Source: an uncultured Cytophagales bacterium (lineage in GTDB: Bacteria; Bacteroidota; Bacteroidia; Cytophagales; Thermoflexibacteraceae). Taken from it: a stretch of DNA of 64,000 bases. The stretch lies in contig CALHUI010000017.1 in the NCBI GenBank assembly GCA_938039675.1, forward strand, positions 1 to 64,000. The letters run 5' to 3'. Positions 18,780 to 26,389 of the stretch are shown here, one piece after another. The notes beneath the pieces were generated by a model. It saw nothing but the letters and a program-made list of their open reading frames with translations, was not told the origin of the DNA and searched no databases. Both the position numbers and the translations under genes were made by a program. The stretch's first letter is position 1, and the number at the start of each line of letters is the position of its first letter.

Positions 18780-18979
18780 GCTTTTATGAAGTGCATCTGT
18801 CAAGTTACCACAAAACCACACGAACAAAAAGTCTTGAGTAGCCAAGCTGTATAAAACCCTGAAAGGTCTTGGGAACTTATCAAGTTAAAATATGTGATTT
18901 TCAAAAATTTACATATTTTTTACCCCTCATCTGCGCTTTTGTATAACATCAACTGATGTAGTAGTACGTTTAAATTTGC

Positions 18980-19363
18980 TCATTTTAGTACATAATGCGC
19001 AAGCACCTTTTGCACATCATACACATTCACACTTTTGTTAAAGTTTTTGCTGATGCTGGGCTGCTGTTCGCCTGAAATCCAAATTTTCAGTTCTGCTTCC
19101 AAATCAAAAGTGCCGGCAGTTTCCACGCTGAAACGAGTAATGCTTTTGTAGGCAATTGATAAATATTCTGCCTTGCTGCCTGTAAGCCCTTGTTTGTCGG
19201 CAAGTATCAGCAGTTTATTGGTAAATACGATGGTATCGCGAATAATTTTGAAGCCGATTTCCACCGTTTCGCCCTCAATCAACAGCAGAGCAAGAACTTC
19301 CTGTAACTTATCGGGGGAGATTGCAGAGGCATGACCCAAAAGGCTTGAGAAAAGTTTCATCAT
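18980..19363 (-). CDS. Bacterial PH domain protein (bPH_1 type)
   Basis: A 127-residue protein consisting of one bacterial pleckstrin-homology domain: LLIEGETVEIGFKIIRD, FTNKLLILADKQGLTGSKAEYLSI, YKSITRFSVETAGTFDLEAELKIWISG. This is a close match to the bPH_1 family pattern. The molecular role is unknown; these proteins form ring-like oligomers in crystal structures. A longer frame extends upstream but runs through the divergent promoter region, so I place the start at one of two adjacent ATGs (19363 or 19360). It is divergent from the lipoprotein at 19443. Confidence 0.9.
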   Translation of the reverse strand: MMKLFSSLLGHASAISPDKLQEVLALLLIEGETVEIGFKIIRDTIVFTNKLLILADKQGLTGSKAEYLSIAYKSITRFSVETAGTFDLEAELKIWISGEQQPSISKNFNKSVNVYDVQKVLAHYVLK

Positions 19364-19411
19364 TTGACAAGTTTTAACAGCCCAATTTACCAAAAAAAGT
19401 GCGCATTTGGC

Positions 19412-19419
19412 TAAATTTG
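19412..19419 (+). promoter_or_regulatory. Putative -7 box before the lipoprotein-M43 operon
   Basis: TAAATTTG is an exact -7 match 23 bases before the ATG at 19443. No TTG lies at -33, only TTA. It would drive the lipoprotein and probably the downstream protease. Confidence 0.4.
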
Positions 19420-19442
19420 TTTGCCATCCAAAACACATATTT

Positions 19443-19892
19443 ATGAAAAAAATTCTGCTCATTGCCCTTGTAGGCATCGCATCTCTTGGAATAACTGCCT
19501 GCGGTAACAAGTCCGCTAACGAACAAACACAAACCACCACAGAAACAACTACTCTGCAATTGGCTTGGAAAATTGAAAACTTGGGAATGGATTCAATGGG
19601 CTATGCGCCCGTGAGCCGCCTTAGTTTACTCATCAACGGTAAAGAAGAACCGCTGGGTGAGCTCAGCCAACCGCTTGCAGAAATTCCCGCCAATCAGTTT
19701 GCCGAACAGGGCATTCCTGCCGATGCTGCCATTGCCTGCGGAGGTTTCTGGGCAGGTGCTGTCACGAATTACTACGCAGTTGTCATGGGTGATGAAATTG
19801 CCATCTTTTCAGGGGGGCCTAACGAAAACGAAGAAACCGCCGACCAACAGCCATTTATCTACGAAATTTTCAAAACTGTCAAGTTGCGTTAG
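19443..19892 (+). CDS. Small lipoprotein of unknown function
   Basis: A 149-residue protein with a lipoprotein signal ending LGITACGN (Cys20), a Thr/Gln-rich linker and then a compact domain. I do not recognise the domain. It has paired hydrophobic strands around LSLLINGKEEPLGEL and a Gly/Cys-containing ACGGFWAGAV, then an acidic loop rich in Glu and Asn. The stop is followed after one base by the ATG of the M43 protease, so the two form an operon. It could be a membrane partner or inhibitor of the protease, but that is inference from position only. Confidence 0.75.
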   Translation: MKKILLIALVGIASLGITACGNKSANEQTQTTTETTTLQLAWKIENLGMDSMGYAPVSRLSLLINGKEEPLGELSQPLAEIPANQFAEQGIPADAAIACGGFWAGAVTNYYAVVMGDEIAIFSGGPNENEETADQQPFIYEIFKTVKLR

Positions 19893-19893
19893 T

Positions 19894-21198
19894 ATGCGGC
19901 TTCTGTTCCTCTGCTCTCTCTTCACACTACTACTTTCCTATCAACTTTCGGCACAAGATGAACAGCGTTGTGGCACTCCAACCGAAGGCGCTGATTATTT
20001 CATGCGTTTTCAGCATTTGCTGAAACAGTCGCTTCCTGTCGTTAATGGGCGTACCGGCAGCGGGCGTAATGAAAATGAAATCCTGCAAATTCCGCTGATT
20101 TTCCATGTTATTCATAACGGTGAACCTTTGGGACAAGGTGCGAATATTACCGCCGAACAGATTTTTTCGCAAATAGAAGTTCTGAATGAAGATTTTCGCC
20201 GTAAAAATGCCGATACAAGCCGCACTTTGCCCATCTTTCGGTCTGTCGCTGCCGATGCAGGGATTGAGTTCTATCCGGCTGCTACCGACCCCGAGGGCAA
20301 TTTGCTGCCTGAGCCTGGTATTCATCGCGTGCACTTTCAACTTCCCGACGACGGGCTGCTAAGCATCGGATTGATAGATACTGTTATCAAACCTGCTACC
20401 ATCTGGGACCCGACGCGCTACCTGAACGTGTGGGTAGTAGATAATATCGGGTACAGCGTTCTTGGCTATGCGCAATATCCCGAACTGTCGGAACTTGGCG
20501 GACTTACCGTACTTTTAGCTTTTCCGGAAAGCGACGGCGTGGTTGTCCGCTATGACAGGCTGGGGTCTGTCATCAAAGCGCCTTGGGCTTTGCCACTGCG
20601 CGAACAGCCGATACCCCGACGCTATGACCGCGGGCGTACCCTGACGCATGAGATTGGACATTTTCTGGGGCTGCTGCATCCTTTTCAGAACAGTTGCGAC
20701 GAGAACAACGACTATTGCGACGATACACCCCGAACGCCCGTTCCTTCGCTGTTTTGTCCTGACAATCCGTTTGGCTGCGATTGGCCTGCCATGTCGCAAA
20801 ATTTCATGGAATTTACCGACGATGCTTGCATGAATCTGTTCACAGCCTGTCAGGTAGCACGTATGCGACGGGTTTTGGCCATCAGTCCGCGTCGCCGTGA
20901 ATTGCTCAGCAGCAACGTCGGCAGGGGTGATATTGAGGCCTTCCTGCAAAAAGTCAATCTGGCGGAGCAGGTGCGTATTTTTCCCAATCCTGTTACGGAC
21001 GTGATTCGGGTAGAAAGTCCGCATCCGTTGTTGGGCTGCCGCTACGAAATCTGCAACCTGTTGGGGCAGGTCATTAATTCGGGTGAAATAGAATCGCCGC
21101 AAAATGAAATCCGACCGCTGCCAACCGCTGCGGGTATCTATACCCTGCGGCTGTTTACACCGCAGGGAGTTGTGATGCGGAAAATTTATTGGCAGTAG
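19894..21198 (+). CDS. M43-family metalloprotease with T9SS sorting domain
   Basis: A 434-residue secreted protease. A signal peptide (LLLSYQLSAQ) precedes a propeptide-like region and the catalytic domain with HEIGHFLGLLHPF (the metzincin zinc site HExxHxxGxxH), paired Cys-rich segments (CDENNDYCDD) and FMEFTDDACMNLFTACQVARMR, which contains the Met-turn region of pappalysin-like M43 peptidases. The last ~75 residues (VRIFPNPVTDVIRV ... GIYTLRLFTPQGVVMRKIYW) form a type A T9SS C-terminal sorting domain, so it should be exported by type IX secretion and possibly anchored to the surface. It sits one base after a lipoprotein gene. T9SS core genes are not here. Confidence 0.93.
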   Translation: MRLLFLCSLFTLLLSYQLSAQDEQRCGTPTEGADYFMRFQHLLKQSLPVVNGRTGSGRNENEILQIPLIFHVIHNGEPLGQGANITAEQIFSQIEVLNEDFRRKNADTSRTLPIFRSVAADAGIEFYPAATDPEGNLLPEPGIHRVHFQLPDDGLLSIGLIDTVIKPATIWDPTRYLNVWVVDNIGYSVLGYAQYPELSELGGLTVLLAFPESDGVVVRYDRLGSVIKAPWALPLREQPIPRRYDRGRTLTHEIGHFLGLLHPFQNSCDENNDYCDDTPRTPVPSLFCPDNPFGCDWPAMSQNFMEFTDDACMNLFTACQVARMRRVLAISPRRRELLSSNVGRGDIEAFLQKVNLAEQVRIFPNPVTDVIRVESPHPLLGCRYEICNLLGQVINSGEIESPQNEIRPLPTAAGIYTLRLFTPQGVVMRKIYWQ

Positions 21199-21247
21199 AA
21201 ACTGATTGAGTCAGACGATGCTGAGTTATTCCGATTTCTTAACACAC

Positions 21248-21283
21248 AAAAACCCGAAAGTCTTTGAAAACTTGTCGGGTTTT
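21248..21283. terminator. Bidirectional terminator between M43 protease and purH
   Basis: The sequence AAAACCCGA-AAGT ... ACTT-G-TCGGGTTTT forms an interrupted hairpin flanked by A and T runs, so it can stop transcription from both converging genes. Confidence 0.75.
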
Positions 21284-21339
21284 AATTCATGTATGATAGA
21301 TGTAGGGGTACGAATCATTGCGTCTCTACAATGAATTGA

Positions 21340-22863
21340 TTAATGCAAGAAGTGGCGCACACCTGTAAATACCATAGCCATATCGTGCGCATCGCAGAAG
21401 GCGATAGATTCGGCATCTTTGATAGAGCCTCCCGGCTGAATCACGGCGCGAATACCTGCCTGATGTGCAATTTCTACACAATCAGGGAAGGGGAAGAATG
21501 CATCGGAAGCCATGACTGCCTTGCTCAAATCAAATCCGAAGTGCTTAGCTTTTTCAATGGCTTGGCGCAACGCATCTACGCGTGAGGTCTGACCGACACC
21601 GCTGGCAAACAATTGTCCGTCCTGCGCCAAAACGATGGTATTACTTTTGGCATGTTTGACTAATTTATTGGCAAAAAGTAATGCTTTTACTTCTTCGGCA
21701 GTCGGTTTGCGCTTCGTAACGGTTTTCAGGTCGGCTACGGTTTCGGTTTTTGCGTCGCGGTCTTGCGCAATGATGCCGTTGAGCAGGGTTTTTACTTGCA
21801 AATCGGGCAGTGCAGCTGTTTTTTGCTGCAATAGGATGCGGTTTTTCTTGGTTTTCAGCACCGGCAGCGCAGACTCGTAGAATAGCGGCGCAATCAGCAC
21901 CTCAAAAAACAGGGTATCCAATTCTTTGGCAGTAGCCAAATCAATGGGCTTGTTTGTTACCAGCACACCGCCAAAAGCCGATACGGGGTCTGCCTGTAAG
22001 GCTTTCAAGTAGGCATCGCGCACGTTGCTTGCTGTGGCCGCACCGCAAGCGTTGGTGTGTTTCAGAATAGCAAAGGCAGGTTCATTGCCAAATTCGGCAA
22101 TCAGTTTGACGGCAGCGTCTATGTCCACCAGGTTGTTGTAAGACAGTTCCTTGCCGTTCAGTTGGTCAAACATCGCATCCAAATTGCCAAAGAAATAGCC
22201 TTTTTGGTGCGGATTTTCGCCGTAGCGCAGTGTTCGCCCTTGGCGAAGGCTTTGCTTGAAAACAGGCAGTTCTTCGGTGCGGTTGAAATAGTTAAAAATA
22301 GCGGTATCGTAGTGCGAGCTCATGTCAAAAGCCTTGGCAGCATAGTGGCGGCGCTGAGCAAGCGTAGTTGTGCCGTTTTGCTCGGCAAGCATTTGGTACA
22401 CGTCTTTGTATTGTTCACGTGAAGAAACAATCAGTATATCGTTGAAATTTTTGGCAGCTGCACGAATCAGAGAAATGCCGCCAATGTCAATTTTTTCAAT
22501 AATATCCGCCTCGGCAGCACCCGAAGCAACAGTTTCCTCAAAGGGATACAAATCCACAATAACCATGTCAATGGCAGGAATTTCGTATTGTGCCGCCTGC
22601 ACGCGGTCATCGGCAAGGTCGCGGCGATGCAGGATGCCGCCAAACACTTTGGGGTGCAGGGTTTTTACGCGCCCGCCAAAAATGGAAGGATAGCCTGTGA
22701 GGTCTTCCACTGCCGTAACAGGCAGTTTCAGGCTTTTAATAAATTCCTGTGTGCCTCCGGTGGAGTAGAATTGCACGCCGTGTTGGTACAACAGGCGCAA
22801 CAACGGCTCTAAATGGTCTTTGTAATAAACTGAAACAAGGGCGGAACTGATTTTCTTTTGCAT
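21340..22863 (-). CDS. purH: Bifunctional AICAR formyltransferase / IMP cyclohydrolase
   Basis: A 507-residue enzyme carrying out the last two steps of IMP synthesis. The N-terminal MGS-like IMP cyclohydrolase domain shows FYSTGGTQEFIKSL, VEDLTGYPSIFGGRVKTLHP and HRRDLADD. The C-terminal AICAR transformylase domain has LRYGENPHQKGYFF, LKHTNACGAA, SAFGGVLVTNKPID and FPFPDCVEIAHQAGIRAVIQPGGS. The ATG at 22863 gives the usual family length; an upstream in-frame TTG would add nine non-conserved residues. It is convergent with the M43 protease and sits alone on its strand. Confidence 0.97.
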   Translation of the reverse strand: MQKKISSALVSVYYKDHLEPLLRLLYQHGVQFYSTGGTQEFIKSLKLPVTAVEDLTGYPSIFGGRVKTLHPKVFGGILHRRDLADDRVQAAQYEIPAIDMVIVDLYPFEETVASGAAEADIIEKIDIGGISLIRAAAKNFNDILIVSSREQYKDVYQMLAEQNGTTTLAQRRHYAAKAFDMSSHYDTAIFNYFNRTEELPVFKQSLRQGRTLRYGENPHQKGYFFGNLDAMFDQLNGKELSYNNLVDIDAAVKLIAEFGNEPAFAILKHTNACGAATASNVRDAYLKALQADPVSAFGGVLVTNKPIDLATAKELDTLFFEVLIAPLFYESALPVLKTKKNRILLQQKTAALPDLQVKTLLNGIIAQDRDAKTETVADLKTVTKRKPTAEEVKALLFANKLVKHAKSNTIVLAQDGQLFASGVGQTSRVDALRQAIEKAKHFGFDLSKAVMASDAFFPFPDCVEIAHQAGIRAVIQPGGSIKDAESIAFCDAHDMAMVFTGVRHFLH

Positions 22864-22940
22864 GACAAAGATGGGAGAATTGCGCCGCAAAGTTGGAAAA
22901 AAATTGCGAGGTTTGGGTGTTATTCTTCCCTCCTTGCCTT

Positions 22941-24503
22941 TTACTTTGGAGCAGTTACCAAATTTTTATCATGCAACCATTGTGCAATGTCTTTGTAGGG
23001 TATGGAAAGCGTAATGCCGCCTTCTATCACGCTCCACGGCTTATGGTCGCGAAAAAATGAAATACCCGTTGCAGTAAAATAGTAGTTTACGAGCATATCT
23101 TCCACGCTTGCATTTACATCGGTAAGCGAAGGGCGCAACCGTGCGTAGCGTTCGCCGAGCCGTTTGCGCAACAGGGTTCGCAGCATTTTGTCGGCGCCCG
23201 GGCGCAACTGGTTAGCCAGCGTGAGCTCTTGACCGGTGCGCATATCCCACGAGCGGAACGTAATTTTATTCTCTGTTTGGCTGTTCACGCGCTCGTACAG
23301 CATCCGCACACTGAAAATGTGGCGGTCGTTTTCCAGAATCTTGGTCTCATAAGTTTCTGACAACCAACTATATTCCGGATAAACAGCACTTACCAAACGC
23401 ACATTTCCGTTTAATTGTTTTTCTACTATTGCACCTACGCCGGCAGGGTCGGTATAGCCTTTAATTTGCGCAAGACCGGCATTGATGCGCTGCTCGGCCA
23501 CTTTGCTCGCCAAATCTTTGGTATAGGGGTATTCCAAGTAAATATCTGCGCCAATCTGGTCGCCCTGTTGGTCTTTTACTTTTTTGCGGTAAAAGCTCAT
23601 CACCTCCCATCTGGCCGAGCCTGCGTCGTAAGATTCGGTCAGGCTCATGCTGACTGTTCTGCCGGATTCTTTATCCCTGAAACTGAAATTGAGCGTTTGC
23701 GGGAAGCTGCGACTATTAGATGCAAACGTTACGGGATTGTCTAAGCCGCCATGATAGCTAAAACGCTTGTGTTGCCCTGTTTCAGGGTCGTTGTAGTAAC
23801 CACTGATTGACTGACCGCCCATGTAAACATGCACTACTACATCCCATTCGCCATTCATTTTTCCCTTCATGCGCTTATAGAGGCTGGACGTCTGAAAGGA
23901 CTCTTCGCCCATGTCGCCTGCCGAAGCGCTGATGTCGCGCTTCATCACCATCGGGCTGACTTCGGTGATAAATGCACGGCTGTAGCCATATTCTCTGATG
24001 ATTTTCAGCACTGTGCTTGCCGAATCGCGTTTGGCAAATGCCCCCAGCCGCAACTTAATAAAGCCGTCCTCTTGCAACTCGTAAAGTGTACCCAAATGCT
24101 TCAGCTCGCTTGTATTGGGCAAAGAGTTCCGGTCTATATAAACCCCTACCTGAATGGTGTATAAAATATTTCTGCCGGAAGCCGCTATGATATTTTCTAT
24201 GGGTGAGCGTGCCGGCTCATCCAATTGAAAAGTAAAAGCGTCTTTAAATCCACGCCTACGTACAATTTGCAAAATACTGTCGGCTATAACTCGGCGCGGA
24301 TAATCGCCCAAGCGTATGCGTGTTCCTTTGGGATGCGTATCCTGCAAGAGGGTGCCTAAATCTTGCAGCGACTGAAACCGCATTGTGTTTGGATTTTGAA
24401 AAACCCCTAACTGTATGGCAAATCTGCGTATTTGCGCCAAAGAGTTATGCGCTGCCCCAATCAAACCAAAGGCGAGGATGATACTGAAAAAAAGTCGTTT
24501 CAT
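22941..24503 (-). CDS. Secreted protein with two SPOR-like repeats
   Basis: A 520-residue protein with a signal peptide (ending NSLAQI). Two related N-terminal modules can be aligned by eye: about residues 25-95 (FAIQLGVFQNPNTMRFQSL ... IRLGDYPRR) and 110-180 (YTIQVGVYIDRNSLPNTSEL ... LRLGAFAKRD). Both have the SPOR-type pattern of a beta strand IQ.GVF/VY, helix, then RLG. SPOR domains bind denuded peptidoglycan. The remaining ~330 residues, including MNGEWDVVVHVYMGGQSISGYY, are unrecognised. It may be a periplasmic wall-associated protein. It follows alkaline phosphatase on the same strand, but a terminator separates them. Confidence 0.7.
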   Translation of the reverse strand: MKRLFFSIILAFGLIGAAHNSLAQIRRFAIQLGVFQNPNTMRFQSLQDLGTLLQDTHPKGTRIRLGDYPRRVIADSILQIVRRRGFKDAFTFQLDEPARSPIENIIAASGRNILYTIQVGVYIDRNSLPNTSELKHLGTLYELQEDGFIKLRLGAFAKRDSASTVLKIIREYGYSRAFITEVSPMVMKRDISASAGDMGEESFQTSSLYKRMKGKMNGEWDVVVHVYMGGQSISGYYNDPETGQHKRFSYHGGLDNPVTFASNSRSFPQTLNFSFRDKESGRTVSMSLTESYDAGSARWEVMSFYRKKVKDQQGDQIGADIYLEYPYTKDLASKVAEQRINAGLAQIKGYTDPAGVGAIVEKQLNGNVRLVSAVYPEYSWLSETYETKILENDRHIFSVRMLYERVNSQTENKITFRSWDMRTGQELTLANQLRPGADKMLRTLLRKRLGERYARLRPSLTDVNASVEDMLVNYYFTATGISFFRDHKPWSVIEGGITLSIPYKDIAQWLHDKNLVTAPK

Positions 24504-24557
24504 AACTGATGTAGTGAAGGGGATAAAAGCAACCAACTGTCAGTTATCAAAAATGCG

Positions 24558-24597
24558 AAAAGAGTTTCAAACTTTTTGCGAAGTCTGAAACTCTTTT
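24558..24597. terminator. Terminator after alkaline phosphatase
   Basis: AAAAGAGTTTCA (24558-24569) and TGAAACTCTTTT (24586-24597) form a perfect 12-bp stem with a 16-base loop and A/T-rich ends. It follows the minus-strand alkaline phosphatase stop and insulates the next gene. Confidence 0.85.
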
Positions 24598-24619
24598 CTG
24601 CAACGACGGAATTTGTCGG

Positions 24620-25717
24620 TTATTTGGCTTTAAAGCGGTACGCATCCAACATTTTTTTGAAAATATCGGTATTCAGTTGCACGCCCGTAAACGCCTCTGC
24701 ACCTGGTCCGTAGGCAAATACAGGCACCATTACGGCCGTATGGTCTTTGCTGATAAATTTACCGCCAACGTTACCTTCGGCAATATTGCCTTCGGTGAGT
24801 GCCAAACCACCTGTTTCATGGTCTGCTGTTACGATAACCAGCGTATTACCGTCTTTTTTGGCAAAATCTAATGCAATGCCTACCGCTTTGTCAAAGTCAA
24901 TGGTTTCCTGAACGTTATATTCAAAGTCGTTGTTGTGGCCTGCCCAGTCAATTTGTGAGCCTTCCACCATCAGGAAAAACCCTTTTTTGTTTTGTGAAAG
25001 AATATTGAGGGCAGTTTGTGTGCCTTTGGGTAGCAAGTCGCCGCGCCCTTCCGTAATTTTGGCAGGATGCCCGTGTGCCATCAGTGCCACGAGCTTGCCG
25101 CTTTTGTAGCTGCTTAAATCTGCCGTAGAATCTGCAAACTGATAGCCTGCTTTTTTGATATCCTCAATCAGGTTGCGGCCGTCTTTGCGATTGGCAAAAA
25201 ACTTGTAACCGCCGCCAATTACCACATCGGGTTGCGTTTTGAGCAAGTCGGCAGCAATATCTTCATCCAGCGCACGCGATGCCTGATGGGCATAGAAATC
25301 GGCAGGCGTAGCATGAGTAACCGCACATGAAACCACAATACCCGTTGCCAATCCGTTTTGTTTTGCTATCTCCAAAATAGTCGGCAACGGCTGTTTGTTC
25401 ATATCTACCCCAATCGCGCCGTTGTAGGTGCGCTTGCCGGTAGAAAGTGCTGTTCCGCCTGCCCCCGAATCGGTAATGTAATGACTTTCCGACTGTGTCA
25501 GGGAGAAACCCGTTACAGGGAAGGTCATCATGTTGAGCTGCCCCTTTTGCGCCGTGTAGGCAGCAAATACTTGCGATGAGCCCATACCGTCCCCAATCAT
25601 CAAAATGATATTTTTGACTTTGGGCAATTTACTAGGGCGTTGTTGCGCATATGATGCTGTGCTGATGGTCAAGGCAAACAGTAATGCCCAGCAGCCGTAC
25701 AATCTGAATTTTTGCAT
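24620..25717 (-). CDS. Secreted alkaline phosphatase
   Basis: A 365-residue PhoA-superfamily phosphomonoesterase with a signal peptide (STASYAQQ). It shows NIILMIGDGMGSSQVFAAY (first metal Asp), YITDSGAGGTALSTGKRTYNG (catalytic Ser after Asp), LMVEGSQIDWAGHNND (Glu, Asp and His metal ligands), VTADHETGGLALT (Asp-His) and a final His in KDHTAVMVPVFAYG. All metal ligands and the nucleophile are in place, so it is probably active in the periplasm in phosphate scavenging. A perfect promoter lies upstream and a terminator downstream, so it looks monocistronic. Confidence 0.95.
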   Translation of the reverse strand: MQKFRLYGCWALLFALTISTASYAQQRPSKLPKVKNIILMIGDGMGSSQVFAAYTAQKGQLNMMTFPVTGFSLTQSESHYITDSGAGGTALSTGKRTYNGAIGVDMNKQPLPTILEIAKQNGLATGIVVSCAVTHATPADFYAHQASRALDEDIAADLLKTQPDVVIGGGYKFFANRKDGRNLIEDIKKAGYQFADSTADLSSYKSGKLVALMAHGHPAKITEGRGDLLPKGTQTALNILSQNKKGFFLMVEGSQIDWAGHNNDFEYNVQETIDFDKAVGIALDFAKKDGNTLVIVTADHETGGLALTEGNIAEGNVGGKFISKDHTAVMVPVFAYGPGAEAFTGVQLNTDIFKKMLDAYRFKAK

Positions 25718-25747
25718 GAGTCCTTATAAGTGAAAAATCAAATCTTA

Positions 25748-25776
25748 CAAAGTTATACTTTATCGGGGCGATTCAA
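25748..25776 (-). promoter_or_regulatory. Promoter of alkaline phosphatase
   Basis: On the minus strand, TTG (complement of 25774-25776), 18 bases, then TAACTTTG (complement of 25748-25755): an exact match to the Bacteroidota pattern. Its -33 triplet abuts the -33 triplet of the divergent ndk promoter, together forming the palindrome CAATTG. Confidence 0.7.
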
Positions 25777-25807
25777 TTGCTTTTCGCAAGGGTAGCGGCT
25801 ACCTTTA
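25777..25807 (+). promoter_or_regulatory. Promoter of ndk
   Basis: TTG at 25777-25779 and TACCTTTA at 25800-25807, 20 bases apart; the -7 box differs from consensus only in its last base. The ndk ATG lies about 40 bases downstream. Confidence 0.6.
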
Positions 25808-25846
25808 CGCCAAATTTCACACAGACATAACATAAAGATTCTACAG

Positions 25847-26266
25847 ATGGCAACCAATCGCACATTTACCATGATTAAGCCTGACGCTTATCAGGCAGGC
25901 AACAGCGGTGCTATTATCAAGATGATAGAAGAAGCTGGATTCCGCATTGTAGCGGCTAAACTGACCCGTCTGACTCCTGAGCGCGCAGGCGAATTTTATG
26001 CCGTACACAAAGAGCGTCCTTTCTACAAAGACCTGTGCAGCTACATGTCATCAGGACCCATCATTGCCATGATTTTGGAAAAAGACAATGCAGTAGCTGA
26101 TTTCCGCAAACTGATTGGAGCAACCAATCCTGCCAATGCAGAGCCGGGCACTATCCGCAAATTATTTGCAAAATCTATTGAGGCCAATGCCATCCACGGC
26201 TCCGACTCTGACGAAAACGCAGCCATTGAAGGCGCTTTCTTCTTCTCCGGCATGGAGCAATTTTAA
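25847..26266 (+). CDS. ndk: Nucleoside diphosphate kinase
   Basis: A 139-residue enzyme equilibrating NTP and NDP pools by a phospho-histidine ping-pong mechanism. It contains [37 protein letters not shown], and [20 protein letters not shown], where the active-site His precedes GSDS. Length and motifs are typical. It is a single-gene unit with its own promoter and a strong terminator. Confidence 0.98.
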   Translation: MATNRTFTMIKPDAYQAGNSGAIIKMIEEAGFRIVAAKLTRLTPERAGEFYAVHKERPFYKDLCSYMSSGPIIAMILEKDNAVADFRKLIGATNPANAEPGTIRKLFAKSIEANAIHGSDSDENAAIEGAFFFSGMEQF

Positions 26267-26330
26267 CTATAAAAAGCGCAAGTGATTTGCAAACGTTTTT
26301 TAGTATAAACTTTTGAAAACCGAATATTTA

Positions 26331-26364
26331 AACCTGACAGGGCTTAGTGCCCAGTCAGGTTTTT
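26331..26364. terminator. Terminator of ndk
   Basis: AACCTGAC-A-GGGC / GCCC-A-GTCAGGTT with a five-base loop TTAGT, followed by T residues, forms a strong hairpin with one A-A mismatch. It lies between ndk and the convergent TonB-receptor pseudogene and could serve both. Confidence 0.9.
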
Positions 26365-26389
26365 GCATAATTATACTATTCGCGTTCAT

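Noticed and set aside
19364-19540. Long N-terminal extension of the PH-domain protein
   Set aside because: It would run antisense through the divergent lipoprotein start and its promoter; the conserved domain begins at 19360.
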